Source: Microscillaceae bacterium
GTDB taxonomy: Bacteria; Bacteroidota; Bacteroidia; Cytophagales; Microscillaceae
Reading direction: 5' to 3'
Assembly: GCA_025054775.1 (NCBI GenBank)
Contig: JANWZA010000014.1
Location: 1 to 64,000, forward strand
Length of the DNA stretch: 64,000 nt
The notes beneath the pieces were generated by a model. The model was not told the origin of the DNA, did not search any database, and was given only the letters and a program-made list of their open reading frames with translations. A program made the translations under genes and the position numbers. Positions 57,920-64,000 of the stretch are shown one piece after another. Positions within the stretch are counted from its first letter, which is position 1. The number at the start of each line of letters is the position of its first letter.

Positions 57920-57950
57920 TTTGTTTTTCTAAAAAAAAGATGTATTTTTG
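57920..57950 (+). promoter_or_regulatory. Promoter of the SiaB-like gene
   Basis: TTTG (57920-57923), 19 bases, TATTTTTG (57943-57950). Exact consensus. The leader to the ATG at 58068 would be about 110 bases and contains a tandem repeat. Confidence 0.75.
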
Positions 57951-57951
57951 A

Positions 57952-57998
57952 GCCGAAACGAATTTGGGTAAGGGAGCGAAATGAATTTAGGTAAGGGA
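57952..57998 (+). repeat. Tandem 23-base repeat in the leader of the SiaB-like gene
   Basis: Two copies of the unit GAAAyGAATTTrGGTAAGGGA lie head to tail, at about 57955-57975 and 57978-57998, period 23, with two mismatches in this stretch. The AAGGGAG at the end of copy 1 sits just before an ATG (57981) that opens a 13-codon frame ending at 58022. The function is unknown; a leader regulatory element or a chance duplication are both possible. Confidence 0.55.
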
Positions 57999-58067
57999 GA
58001 TTGCCCTAAATTTTGTGTGTAGTTTCGTGAGTATATTTTTATCTCTAATTTAGCCTACCAAAAAGCC

Positions 58068-58643
58068 ATGAACTTCTTTGAGAAACTCACCCAACAATTA
58101 GAATTTGATACGCTTTTACTTGCTCACAAGGGCGAATTAACACAAGATATAATGCTTGGTATCTTGAAAGTAATAGAAATAAAAATGGAAGTCATGGGCG
58201 AAAGTTTGGCTACTCGTAAAAAAGTTTTTAATATTACCGTAGAGTGTTTGCAAAATATAGTAAAATATACTCGACTCCCTCCAGGAAGCACCTGTGAGTT
58301 AGAACCTGTCTTTGCACTTACCAAAAAAGGAGATATTTTTTTAATAGCCTCAGGAAACTCTGTTGAACGAAGTGCTATCAATAAAATTATCGAAAAATTA
58401 AACCACGTGAACTCTTTAGATAAAGCAGGTTTAGTACAACTTTACAAGCAAATTTCGCAAGAGAACCTCAAAATGGGTATGGAAGCTCATAAAAATAGTG
58501 CGGGGCTGGGCTTTGTAGATATGGCACGTAAAGCGGGCAATCCTTTGAAAGCAGAATTTGTGGATACTAAATATCCTGACTACGTGTTTTTCTTTTTCTA
58601 TGTAACCGTAAAAACAGTACATAAGGATAAGGGTTTAGAATAG
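58068..58643 (+). CDS. SiaB-like (DUF6272) protein kinase of partner-switch systems
   Basis: A 191-residue protein with the layout of SiaB-family kinases, which relate to anti-sigma-factor GHKL kinases. ATRKKVFNITVECLQNIVKYT near residue 48-68 holds the N-box-like Glu-x-x-x-Asn pattern, and NSAGLGFVDMARKAG near 150 corresponds to the glycine-rich lid. In characterised systems SiaB phosphorylates an STAS protein that a PP2C/SpoIIE phosphatase (SiaA) dephosphorylates. A SpoIIE receptor is encoded 8 kb away in this window, but no STAS gene is adjacent. It has a strong promoter and a long leader. Confidence 0.7.
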   Translation: MNFFEKLTQQLEFDTLLLAHKGELTQDIMLGILKVIEIKMEVMGESLATRKKVFNITVECLQNIVKYTRLPPGSTCELEPVFALTKKGDIFLIASGNSVERSAINKIIEKLNHVNSLDKAGLVQLYKQISQENLKMGMEAHKNSAGLGFVDMARKAGNPLKAEFVDTKYPDYVFFFFYVTVKTVHKDKGLE

Positions 58644-58652
58644 AAAAAACCG

Positions 58653-58660
58653 TAACTTTG
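58653..58660 (+). promoter_or_regulatory. Probable -7 element of the PTPS-like gene
   Basis: TAACTTTG, exact TAnnTTTG, 95 bases before the ATG at 58756 and 9 bases after the previous stop. No TTTG at 19-21 bases upstream. Confidence 0.35.
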
Positions 58661-58755
58661 CAGTCTAATCCTTTGGTACTAGTATTACAAGCCGTATCTT
58701 TCAAACCATTCCTACTTTTGTAGTAAATTTCATTGCCTTGAAGTAACTAAAAAAG

Positions 58756-59193
58756 ATGGTTTATTTAACCAGAAAAGAACATTTTAACGCAGCACACCGC
58801 TTATACAATCCTCAATGGAGTGAGGAAAAGAATGCTGAAGTTTTTGGAGCTTGTGCCAACCCCTATTATCATGGACATAATTTTGAACTAGAAGTTACCG
58901 TAAAGGGCAGACCTAACCCTGAAACAGGATGTGTAATTGACCTGAAGGAATTGAGTCAAATTATTCGCAGAGAGGTAACGGATAAATTAGACCACCGTAA
59001 TCTCAATTTAGAGATTGATTTCTTGAAAAATAAAATTCCTAGCTGTGAAGTATTGATTATAGAAATTTGGAAAATCTTGGATAAAGCCTTAAAAAATACT
59101 AATACTTCGGCAAGGTTACATTCCTTAGTTTTGCATGAAACAAGCAGAAACATTGTAAGCTATTTTGGAGAAGAAATTGAAAAATACGCCTAG
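58756..59193 (+). CDS. 6-pyruvoyltetrahydropterin synthase / 6-carboxytetrahydropterin synthase family
   Basis: A 145-residue T-fold enzyme. The zinc histidines are His14 (NAAHRL) and His39/His41 (YHGHNF); the catalytic set is Cys33, Asp79-His80 (KLDHRNLN) and Glu128 (LHETSRNIV). The Cys-x5-His-Gly-His spacing equals that of animal PTPS rather than the Cys-x3-HGH of E. coli QueD, so synthesis of a biopterin is possible besides the queuosine role. No queC, queE or GTP cyclohydrolase gene is near. It sits 38 bases upstream of ftsW on the same strand. Confidence 0.82.
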   Translation: MVYLTRKEHFNAAHRLYNPQWSEEKNAEVFGACANPYYHGHNFELEVTVKGRPNPETGCVIDLKELSQIIRREVTDKLDHRNLNLEIDFLKNKIPSCEVLIIEIWKILDKALKNTNTSARLHSLVLHETSRNIVSYFGEEIEKYA

Positions 59194-59230
59194 CTAATTC
59201 TCATAAGCCCGTTATACCATAACGATAAAA

Positions 59231-60394
59231 ATGATTGAGGAAAAACCCGAAAACCGACCTGTAGAGGCTATTTTAGAGAAGCCTAATCTAGTGCAGTCCT
59301 TTTTTAATACTTATTTTCAAGGAGATAGGATTATTTGGTTTCTTATCTCTATGATGCTTATTTTCAGCATTCTAGCAGTTTATAGTGCCACAGGCACATT
59401 AGCATTTAAGAAGTTAGTCAATCCTGAATATTACCTCATTAGCCACAGCTTGCGTGTATTAGTAGCCTTGGTGGCAATATGGCTTTTTCATATGATTGAT
59501 TACCACTACATTGCTCGTACTGCTCGTGTTTTTTTGTTGCTTTCTGTACCACTTTTGCTCATCACCTGGCGATATGGTGTAACCATTAACGATGCTAGCC
59601 GGTGGCTCACTATTCCATTCATTGGGCAATCGTTTCAGCCTTCCGATTTGGCAAAACTAGCCCTTATTGCCTATGTGGCTACTATGCTTTCCAAAGGGCA
59701 GAAACTTAATATGGATTTTCAGAAGATTATTGTACCTATCTTAATTTGGACAGGGGTAATATGTACACTTATTGGACTTTCCAACCTTTCTAATGCTATT
59801 TTGCTGGCTATTACCGTCATTGTGCTTATGTTCGTGGGAAGGGTAGAGGGTAGATATATCTTAGTCCTCACTCTGGTAGGTGTGTTTTCTATCGGCATAG
59901 CATTGTTGGGTGGGCAAAGACTAGAGACAGCAAAAAGCAGATTGAAAAAGTATACTAATACTGAATTAGATTTTCAAGCCCAACAGGCACATATTGCCGT
60001 AGCCACAGGTGGTTTTTTAGGTAAAGGACCTGGACGAAGCGATCAACGTAATTTTTTGCCTAATCCTTTTTCTGATTTCATTTATGCCATTATCGTAGAG
60101 GAGTATGGCTTATTAGGAGGATTATTCATCATTTTTTTATATTTGGCTTTGCTTTATCGTGGGGTAATGATTACAGTAGAAAGCCATGAACCTTTTGGTG
60201 GAATCTTAGCCATTGGACTTGCATTTAGTATCGTAATTCAAGCATTTTTGAATATGGCAGTTTCGGTAGGGTTAGTCCCTATTACAGGCGTAACTATGCC
60301 CCTGATTAGCATGGGGGGAACTTCGCTGCTCTTTACAGGAATTGCCTTAGGCATCGTTTTAGCCATTAGCCGAAGTGTGAAAGAGGCAAACTAA
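59231..60394 (+). CDS. ftsW: FtsW-type SEDS peptidoglycan glycosyltransferase
   Basis: A 387-residue protein with ten membrane segments. It carries the SEDS motifs SRWLTIPFIGQSFQPSDLAK, LDFQAQQAHIAVATGGFLG followed by KGPGRSDQRNFLP, SDFIYAIIVEEYG, and the C-terminal LPLISMGGTS-like MPLISMGGTSLLF. The pattern VYSATGTLAFK at the first helix and QRNFLP are nearer to FtsW than to RodA, so I assign septal wall synthesis with a class B PBP partner. The usual mur/fts cluster is not adjacent, which leaves some doubt about FtsW versus RodA. Confidence 0.82.
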   Translation: MIEEKPENRPVEAILEKPNLVQSFFNTYFQGDRIIWFLISMMLIFSILAVYSATGTLAFKKLVNPEYYLISHSLRVLVALVAIWLFHMIDYHYIARTARVFLLLSVPLLLITWRYGVTINDASRWLTIPFIGQSFQPSDLAKLALIAYVATMLSKGQKLNMDFQKIIVPILIWTGVICTLIGLSNLSNAILLAITVIVLMFVGRVEGRYILVLTLVGVFSIGIALLGGQRLETAKSRLKKYTNTELDFQAQQAHIAVATGGFLGKGPGRSDQRNFLPNPFSDFIYAIIVEEYGLLGGLFIIFLYLALLYRGVMITVESHEPFGGILAIGLAFSIVIQAFLNMAVSVGLVPITGVTMPLISMGGTSLLFTGIALGIVLAISRSVKEAN

Positions 60395-60405
60395 TTAGGC
60401 AAGGA

Positions 60406-60436
60406 TTTGTTTTTTCAAACAAAACGCGTATTTTTG
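60406..60436 (+). promoter_or_regulatory. Promoter of the GatB/YqeY gene
   Basis: TTTG (60406-60409), 19 bases, TATTTTTG (60429-60436). Exact consensus, starting 12 bases after the ftsW stop. The predicted leader to the ATG at 60488 is about 45 bases. Confidence 0.75.
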
Positions 60437-60487
60437 TAAATCCTTAAAACTTGAATAATATCCGTAACTTTCTTGATAGATAGAATT

Positions 60488-60946
60488 ATGCCACTTAAAC
60501 AACAAATTGATGCCGATATTAAGCAAGCTATGTTAGCTAAAAAACAAACAGAACTATTGGCTTTGCGTAGCATTAAGTCTAAAATCCTATTAGAAGAAAC
60601 CAAAGAAGGTAGAGCTATCCAAGGCGACCTCACCGAAGCCGAAGAACTACAGCTCCTTAATAAAGAAGCCAAACAACGCCGCGAAGCTGCTGAAATCTAT
60701 ACTAAGCAAGGACGAGTAGATTTAGCACAAAAAGAATTAGAAGAATTAGCAGTTATTGAGCGATATTTGCCTAAACCCCTCAGCCCTGAAGAGTTGAAAG
60801 CCGAATTACAAGCTATTATTGCACAAGTAGGAGCTACCAAACCCCAAGATATGGGCAAAGTGATGGGAGTAGCTACTAAAAAATTAGCAGGTAGAGCCGA
60901 TGGGAAAGCCATTTCTGAAATGGTAAAAACTTTGCTCAACTCCTGA
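60488..60946 (+). CDS. GatB/YqeY domain-containing protein
   Basis: A 152-residue helical protein matching the YqeY family: LKQQIDADIKQAMLAKKQTE, LALRSIKSKILLEETKEGR, then YTKQGRVDLAQKELEELAVI, YLPKPLSPEEL and the C-terminal DMGKVMGVATKKLAGRADGKA (in part). The fold equals the tail domain of the GatB amidotransferase subunit that contacts tRNA, so a tRNA-linked role is possible, but none is proven. The ATG at 60488 is used; the frame extends to a TTG at 60473. The promoter of the next gene lies inside its 3' end. Confidence 0.88.
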   Translation: MPLKQQIDADIKQAMLAKKQTELLALRSIKSKILLEETKEGRAIQGDLTEAEELQLLNKEAKQRREAAEIYTKQGRVDLAQKELEELAVIERYLPKPLSPEELKAELQAIIAQVGATKPQDMGKVMGVATKKLAGRADGKAISEMVKTLLNS

Positions 60947-60961
60947 AACTTGCTATTTTTG
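60931..60961 (+). promoter_or_regulatory. Promoter of cvpA, overlapping the end of the YqeY gene
   Basis: TTTG (60931-60934), 19 bases, TATTTTTG (60954-60961). Exact consensus; the TTTG box is within the last codons of the preceding gene. The leader to the ATG at 61011 is about 43 bases. Confidence 0.75.
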
Positions 60962-61010
60962 TAAAAACATTGCAAAGACCTACTATTTTGCGAATCATAT
61001 TACATAAATT

Positions 61011-61523
61011 ATGATATTAGACCTCCTCTTGCTTGTCCCAATTGCTTTTGGGGGCTATCAAGGCTATAAACAAGGGCTATTAGCACAAGTAGTTTCACTT
61101 CTGCATTTCGTGTTGGCTTTTATGATATGCTTCAAAGCAGTAGGATTTTTACTTCGGCTTATTAATTTGTATATATTTTTTTTCAATGAAGTAATGTTCC
61201 CATACATCGGTTTCCTGTTAGCCATTGTTGCTACTTTCGTTTTATTAGATAAAGTGGGTAAGCATTTCAAAACAGAGGTAGATTACGACATACCCGGTAA
61301 ATGGGACAACATTATCGGAGCCGTCTTGGGAACTTTGCGATATGCTTTTGCTGCAAGTTTTATTCTTTGGTTTATAGAAGGTTTTGGCACTATCCGCCTC
61401 AATGATGGAGAGGGCTGGCAAAAAAAAGGAGTTATCAATCCTATTGTTAAATCTATTGCCCTCAAAGTGTCAGGCTCGCAGACGCAAGACCAATTAGCCC
61501 GCAAAATTAGAGAAGCCCTATGA
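61011..61523 (+). CDS. cvpA: CvpA family membrane protein
   Basis: A 170-residue protein with four membrane segments (about residues 1-22, 25-45, 62-82 and 100-122). The start MILDLLLLVPIAFGGYQGY and the GLLAQVVSLLHFVLAF helix are typical of CvpA proteins. Members are linked to colicin V production and to envelope and bile resistance, but no molecular activity is firm. The C-terminal 50 residues are soluble. It has its own promoter and is the last intact gene before the decayed pair downstream. Confidence 0.85.
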   Translation: MILDLLLLVPIAFGGYQGYKQGLLAQVVSLLHFVLAFMICFKAVGFLLRLINLYIFFFNEVMFPYIGFLLAIVATFVLLDKVGKHFKTEVDYDIPGKWDNIIGAVLGTLRYAFAASFILWFIEGFGTIRLNDGEGWQKKGVINPIVKSIALKVSGSQTQDQLARKIREAL

Positions 61524-61634
61524 TTACAAGTTGTTAGTAACTAAACTCGAAAAATACTGAAAAAAGGAATGAAAAACATCTTTTCTTGTTGTTTGAATAA
61601 ACTTGTAACTCACCCTAAAAATCTACCTACCCTA

Positions 61635-61831
61635 ATGAAAAAGACTAAAAAATTTGATTTGAAATTACCCAAACCATGTATAGTTAAGCCCCTCCGAAAT
61701 TATTGAGGCAGGCGGTCCAGAGGCTTGGGCTAAAAAAACAATTAATAGAAACAGGAGAAAGTTTAATAGCAAAAATCAAACTTATCCCTAAATTACATAA
61801 AAAAACCAATAGATTATCGCTCGAAGGCTAA
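61635..61831 (+). pseudogene. Decayed small gene, antitoxin-like
   Basis: Translation across three frames gives MKKTKKFDLKLPKP (from ATG 61635, frame ending at a TGA 61704), SPSEIIEAGGPEAWAKK (from 61687), and QLIETGESLIAKIKL..RLSLEG ending at the TAA 61829-61831. Two frame changes join them. The TAA overlaps the ATG of the next frame (TAATG), as in many toxin-antitoxin pairs. The family is unknown; the antitoxin idea rests on this arrangement and the PIN-like start that follows. Confidence 0.45.
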
Positions 61832-62037
61832 TGGCTATTTTGTATGATACGAGCGTTTTGATTGATATTGTAAGGCTAGCGAAGATAGAAAACCGTTATT
61901 TGGGTAGAGGGCTAACCCTAATTTGGAAAGCCTACAACAAAAAAGCATTAGAGGAGTTTACAATTAACCAAAGCGACGAGCAATTTTTACGTAAAACAAC
62001 AACCTCACACGATATTGGCTTAGCAAAAGTAGGGTAG
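61831..62037 (+). pseudogene. Truncated PIN-like toxin fragment
   Basis: A 68-residue frame that begins MAILYDTSVLIDIVR, like the first strand of PIN-domain RNases (VapC) with its first catalytic Asp. A full PIN domain has about 130 residues with further acidic residues; the rest here (ENRYLGRGLTLIWKAYNKK..) does not show them, so it is either a remnant or an unrelated short protein. It overlaps the stop of the decayed gene before it. Confidence 0.4.
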
Positions 62038-62047
62038 AAGTGCTTAT

Positions 62048-62078
62048 TTTGAACATTGGAATAAAAAATATATCTTTG
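62048..62078 (+). promoter_or_regulatory. Promoter of comEC
   Basis: TTTG (62048-62051), 19 bases, TATCTTTG (62071-62078). Exact consensus. The leader to the ATG at 62185 would be about 100 bases. Confidence 0.72.
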
Positions 62079-62184
62079 TGTTTTAGTGCGGTGAAGTGCT
62101 ACGAAACCCCCGCCTTTGCCAAGCTCCTTCCGTAAAGTATCTAAAAATTTGTAAAAAACTTGTAATTTTTTTGAATTAGAGTTT

Positions 62185-64000
62185 ATGCACTTGCCCATTT
62201 CACACAAAAAGAAACAGTTTAGTTGGGCAACTATCCCTTTTTTACGATTTTTGACTTTTTTAGTAGCAGGTATTCTTTTGCAGGTTCACCTCAATTTATA
62301 CACACCTCTTTTGTTGTATATTTGGTTGGGTTGTTTGTTGCTTTATGCCTTGTTGTATTTTTTTGTTTTACCCCAAAAGCCGTATTTTGTGCTATTTGCC
62401 AATGGTTTTTTGGCTAATATAAGTTTGTTGTTATTTGGTATTATTCATACATATTTCTATACAGCTAAAAACAATCCTAAGCATCTTATCCACGAAAAAG
62501 AACCCATAGAAGCTTACCTTGCTACAATAGATAGCGAAATTCAAGAAAAAAAGAAAAGCTACAAAGCCGAAGTGGAAGTTTCACAAATTTTGGTTCGTAA
62601 TGCATGGAAGCCCGCTTGTGGGCGTGTGGTTTTGTATGTAGAGAAAGAGGAAAATTACAAAAACATCTTCCGATATGGTGATAAAATTTTGGTAAATGGT
62701 ACACCGCACCCTGCCACCCAAGCCCCAAACCCCAAGCAATTTGATTATTCGGCATATTTGTATTTTCAAAATATTTATCATTTGCACCGTATCAAAAGAG
62801 ATAAGGTACATTTCTTATCGCATAGCACCCCAAACTATGTAGTGGCTTGGGCAATTGCTTGCAGAGAATTTTTTAAGGAAAAATTTAATCAATTAGTGCG
62901 TACACCACAGGAAGCGGGTTTGACTGCCGCTCTTTTGTTAGGTATCAAAGATGGGTTGGATAACGAAATTATTGAGGCATATTCCAATACAGGCACAATG
63001 CACGTATTAGCTGTTTCGGGTATGCACGTAAGCTATTTGTTTTTTGCGATAGGTTTTCTTTTTGGTTTTTTGAAGCAAAATCGCAAATACGAATGGCTTT
63101 TTGTGCTGATTTCTCTGTTTTTGTTGTGGTTTTATGCTTTTGTAACGGGCTTATCGGCTTCGGTGTTGCGGGCTGTAACCATGTTCTCTTTCCTGATTAT
63201 TCGCCAATCGCTTAGGAGGCATACCAACTTCTACAATATCATGGCACTCTCTGCGGTACTTTTGCTCTGTTGGCAACCTTTTTTGCTTTTCCAAGTTGGT
63301 TTTTTACTTTCTTACTTGGCTGTGGTGGGCATAGTATATTATCAACCTAAAATAGACAGACTTTTTAGCCCTAAAAATCAATTTTTAGCCCACATTTGGA
63401 CAATTACAACCGTATCTATTGCTGCACAAATAGCTACTTCTCCTATTAGCTTGTTGTATTTTCACCAATTCCCTAATTATTTTTTGCTCTCTAATATAGT
63501 AGTTATTCCGCTTTCGGCTGCGGTTATGTACTGTGGCATTGCTTTGATGGCAGTTTGCAGTATTCCTTGGGTGAATATGGTAGTGGGAGAGATAATGCGT
63601 GGTTTGGTGTGGTTTATGAACTTATGTATTTTTAGCATAGAAAAACTGCCCTACGCTCTTACGCAAGGATTGGATATTTCAGTAGGGCAAACAGTTCTTT
63701 TGTATGTTTTTTTATTCTTTTTCTCGGCTTTTTGGTTTGAGAGTAAACGTTTTTCGCATTTAGTTTTAAGTTTTGTTTGCTTATTGGTTATCAGTAGTTT
63801 GCAAGTAAAAGAAGTGTTGGCACAAAGCACACAACAAGAACTTATGGTCTATAATGTGCATGGGCATAGTGTATTAGCCAATATCAAAGGGCAAAATGCA
63901 CAAGTTTTGAGTTCAGTAGATTTGAAAAAAGAATATGATATTCAGAAAAATAGCATTTTGCCTTATTTGTACTACAAAGGTATTAGCCCTAAAAATATTC
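62185..64000 (+). CDS. comEC: ComEC/Rec2-family DNA uptake channel (3' partial)
   Basis: The frame from the ATG at 62185 stays open to the right edge, giving 605 residues. It starts with helices near residues 15-30 and 35-75, a DUF4131-like soluble part (EAYLATIDSEIQEKKKSY, YGDKILVNGTPHP), then the competence domain with GLTAALLLGIKDGLDNEII and the signature VLAVSGMHVSYLFF near residue 270-285. About eight more helices follow, with LSASVLRAVTMFSFLIIR. The beta-lactamase-like C-terminal domain may start near LMVYNVHGHSVLANI, and its end is outside the window. ComEC moves single-stranded DNA across the inner membrane in natural transformation. Confidence 0.9.
   Translation, partial: MHLPISHKKKQFSWATIPFLRFLTFLVAGILLQVHLNLYTPLLLYIWLGCLLLYALLYFFVLPQKPYFVLFANGFLANISLLLFGIIHTYFYTAKNNPKHLIHEKEPIEAYLATIDSEIQEKKKSYKAEVEVSQILVRNAWKPACGRVVLYVEKEENYKNIFRYGDKILVNGTPHPATQAPNPKQFDYSAYLYFQNIYHLHRIKRDKVHFLSHSTPNYVVAWAIACREFFKEKFNQLVRTPQEAGLTAALLLGIKDGLDNEIIEAYSNTGTMHVLAVSGMHVSYLFFAIGFLFGFLKQNRKYEWLFVLISLFLLWFYAFVTGLSASVLRAVTMFSFLIIRQSLRRHTNFYNIMALSAVLLLCWQPFLLFQVGFLLSYLAVVGIVYYQPKIDRLFSPKNQFLAHIWTITTVSIAAQIATSPISLLYFHQFPNYFLLSNIVVIPLSAAVMYCGIALMAVCSIPWVNMVVGEIMRGLVWFMNLCIFSIEKLPYALTQGLDISVGQTVLLYVFLFFFSAFWFESKRFSHLVLSFVCLLVISSLQVKEVLAQSTQQELMVYNVHGHSVLANIKGQNAQVLSSVDLKKEYDIQKNSILPYLYYKGISPKNI

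Noticed and set aside
61932-62207. 91-residue minus-strand frame before comEC
   Set aside because: No family features; it overlaps the comEC promoter and start and the PIN-like frame.
62223-62417. 64-residue plus-strand frame inside comEC
   Set aside because: It is the same hydrophobic region read in another frame of the open comEC gene.

Overview
The window is an AT-rich chromosomal segment from a member of the Bacteroidota, most probably a Cytophagales-like aerobe. The evidence is a PorW/SprE-type lipoprotein of the type IX secretion and gliding machinery, a two-component-regulator-type double propeller receptor, a DUF349 repeat protein, the purH-mreBCD gene order, and Bacteroidota-type promoters. 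Seven sites fit TTTG-N19/20-TAnnTTTG exactly, and most other transcription-unit starts carry at least the TAnnTTTG half. Nearly all genes are intact housekeeping or envelope genes. I see no prophage, CRISPR array, insertion sequence or working defence island.

Layout. 0-7.4 kb: a plus-strand polysaccharide operon with a formyltransferase end, a CmcI-type methyltransferase, four glycosyltransferases (one fused to a second methyltransferase domain), and an FdtA/FdtB pair that makes a 3-amino-3,6-dideoxyhexose. 7.5-11.9 kb: purH-mreB-mreC-mreD on the minus strand. 11.9-13.0 kb: a badly decayed DNA adenine methylase. 13.1-15.1 kb: a CrtI-like FAD oxidoreductase and a YbjN-like protein. 15.2-25.7 kb: minus-strand genes for a SIMPL protein, an outer-membrane-like protein, DUF4159, YbeY, two ClpP paralogues, a tandem-duplicated D-Ala-D-Ala ligase of 911 residues, a radical SAM protein and Mrp. 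25.8-33.9 kb: HPPD, a TPR protein, ferritin, a DivIVA protein, PdxH and a DUF349 protein. 33.9-40.1 kb: tRNA-Thr(TGT), a membrane-anchored nuclease, a bestrophin and the fused mutase IcmF. 40.1-49.7 kb: dnaE, accC, accB and a 1286-residue propeller/GAF/SpoIIE receptor phosphatase on the minus strand. 50.0-57.8 kb: PorW, CrcB, two SGNH hydrolase-like proteins and recG. 58-64 kb: a SiaB-like protein, a PTPS-like enzyme, ftsW, a YqeY protein, cvpA, a decayed toxin-antitoxin-like pair and the first 605 codons of comEC.

How it fits together. Several genes concern the envelope: MreBCD and FtsW (elongation and division), the double Ddl (peptidoglycan precursor), the sugar cluster (surface polysaccharide) and PorW (protein secretion and motility). 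HPPD and a PTPS-like enzyme whose Cys-His spacing matches biopterin enzymes hint at aromatic amino acid catabolism. IcmF and AccB/AccC serve acyl-CoA metabolism. Gene loss is visible in three places (11.96-13.0, 23.2-23.5 and 61.6-62.0 kb). The most unusual intact items are the tandem Ddl, the glycosyltransferase-methyltransferase fusion and the double-propeller SpoIIE receptor. No obviously new multi-gene system was recognised.
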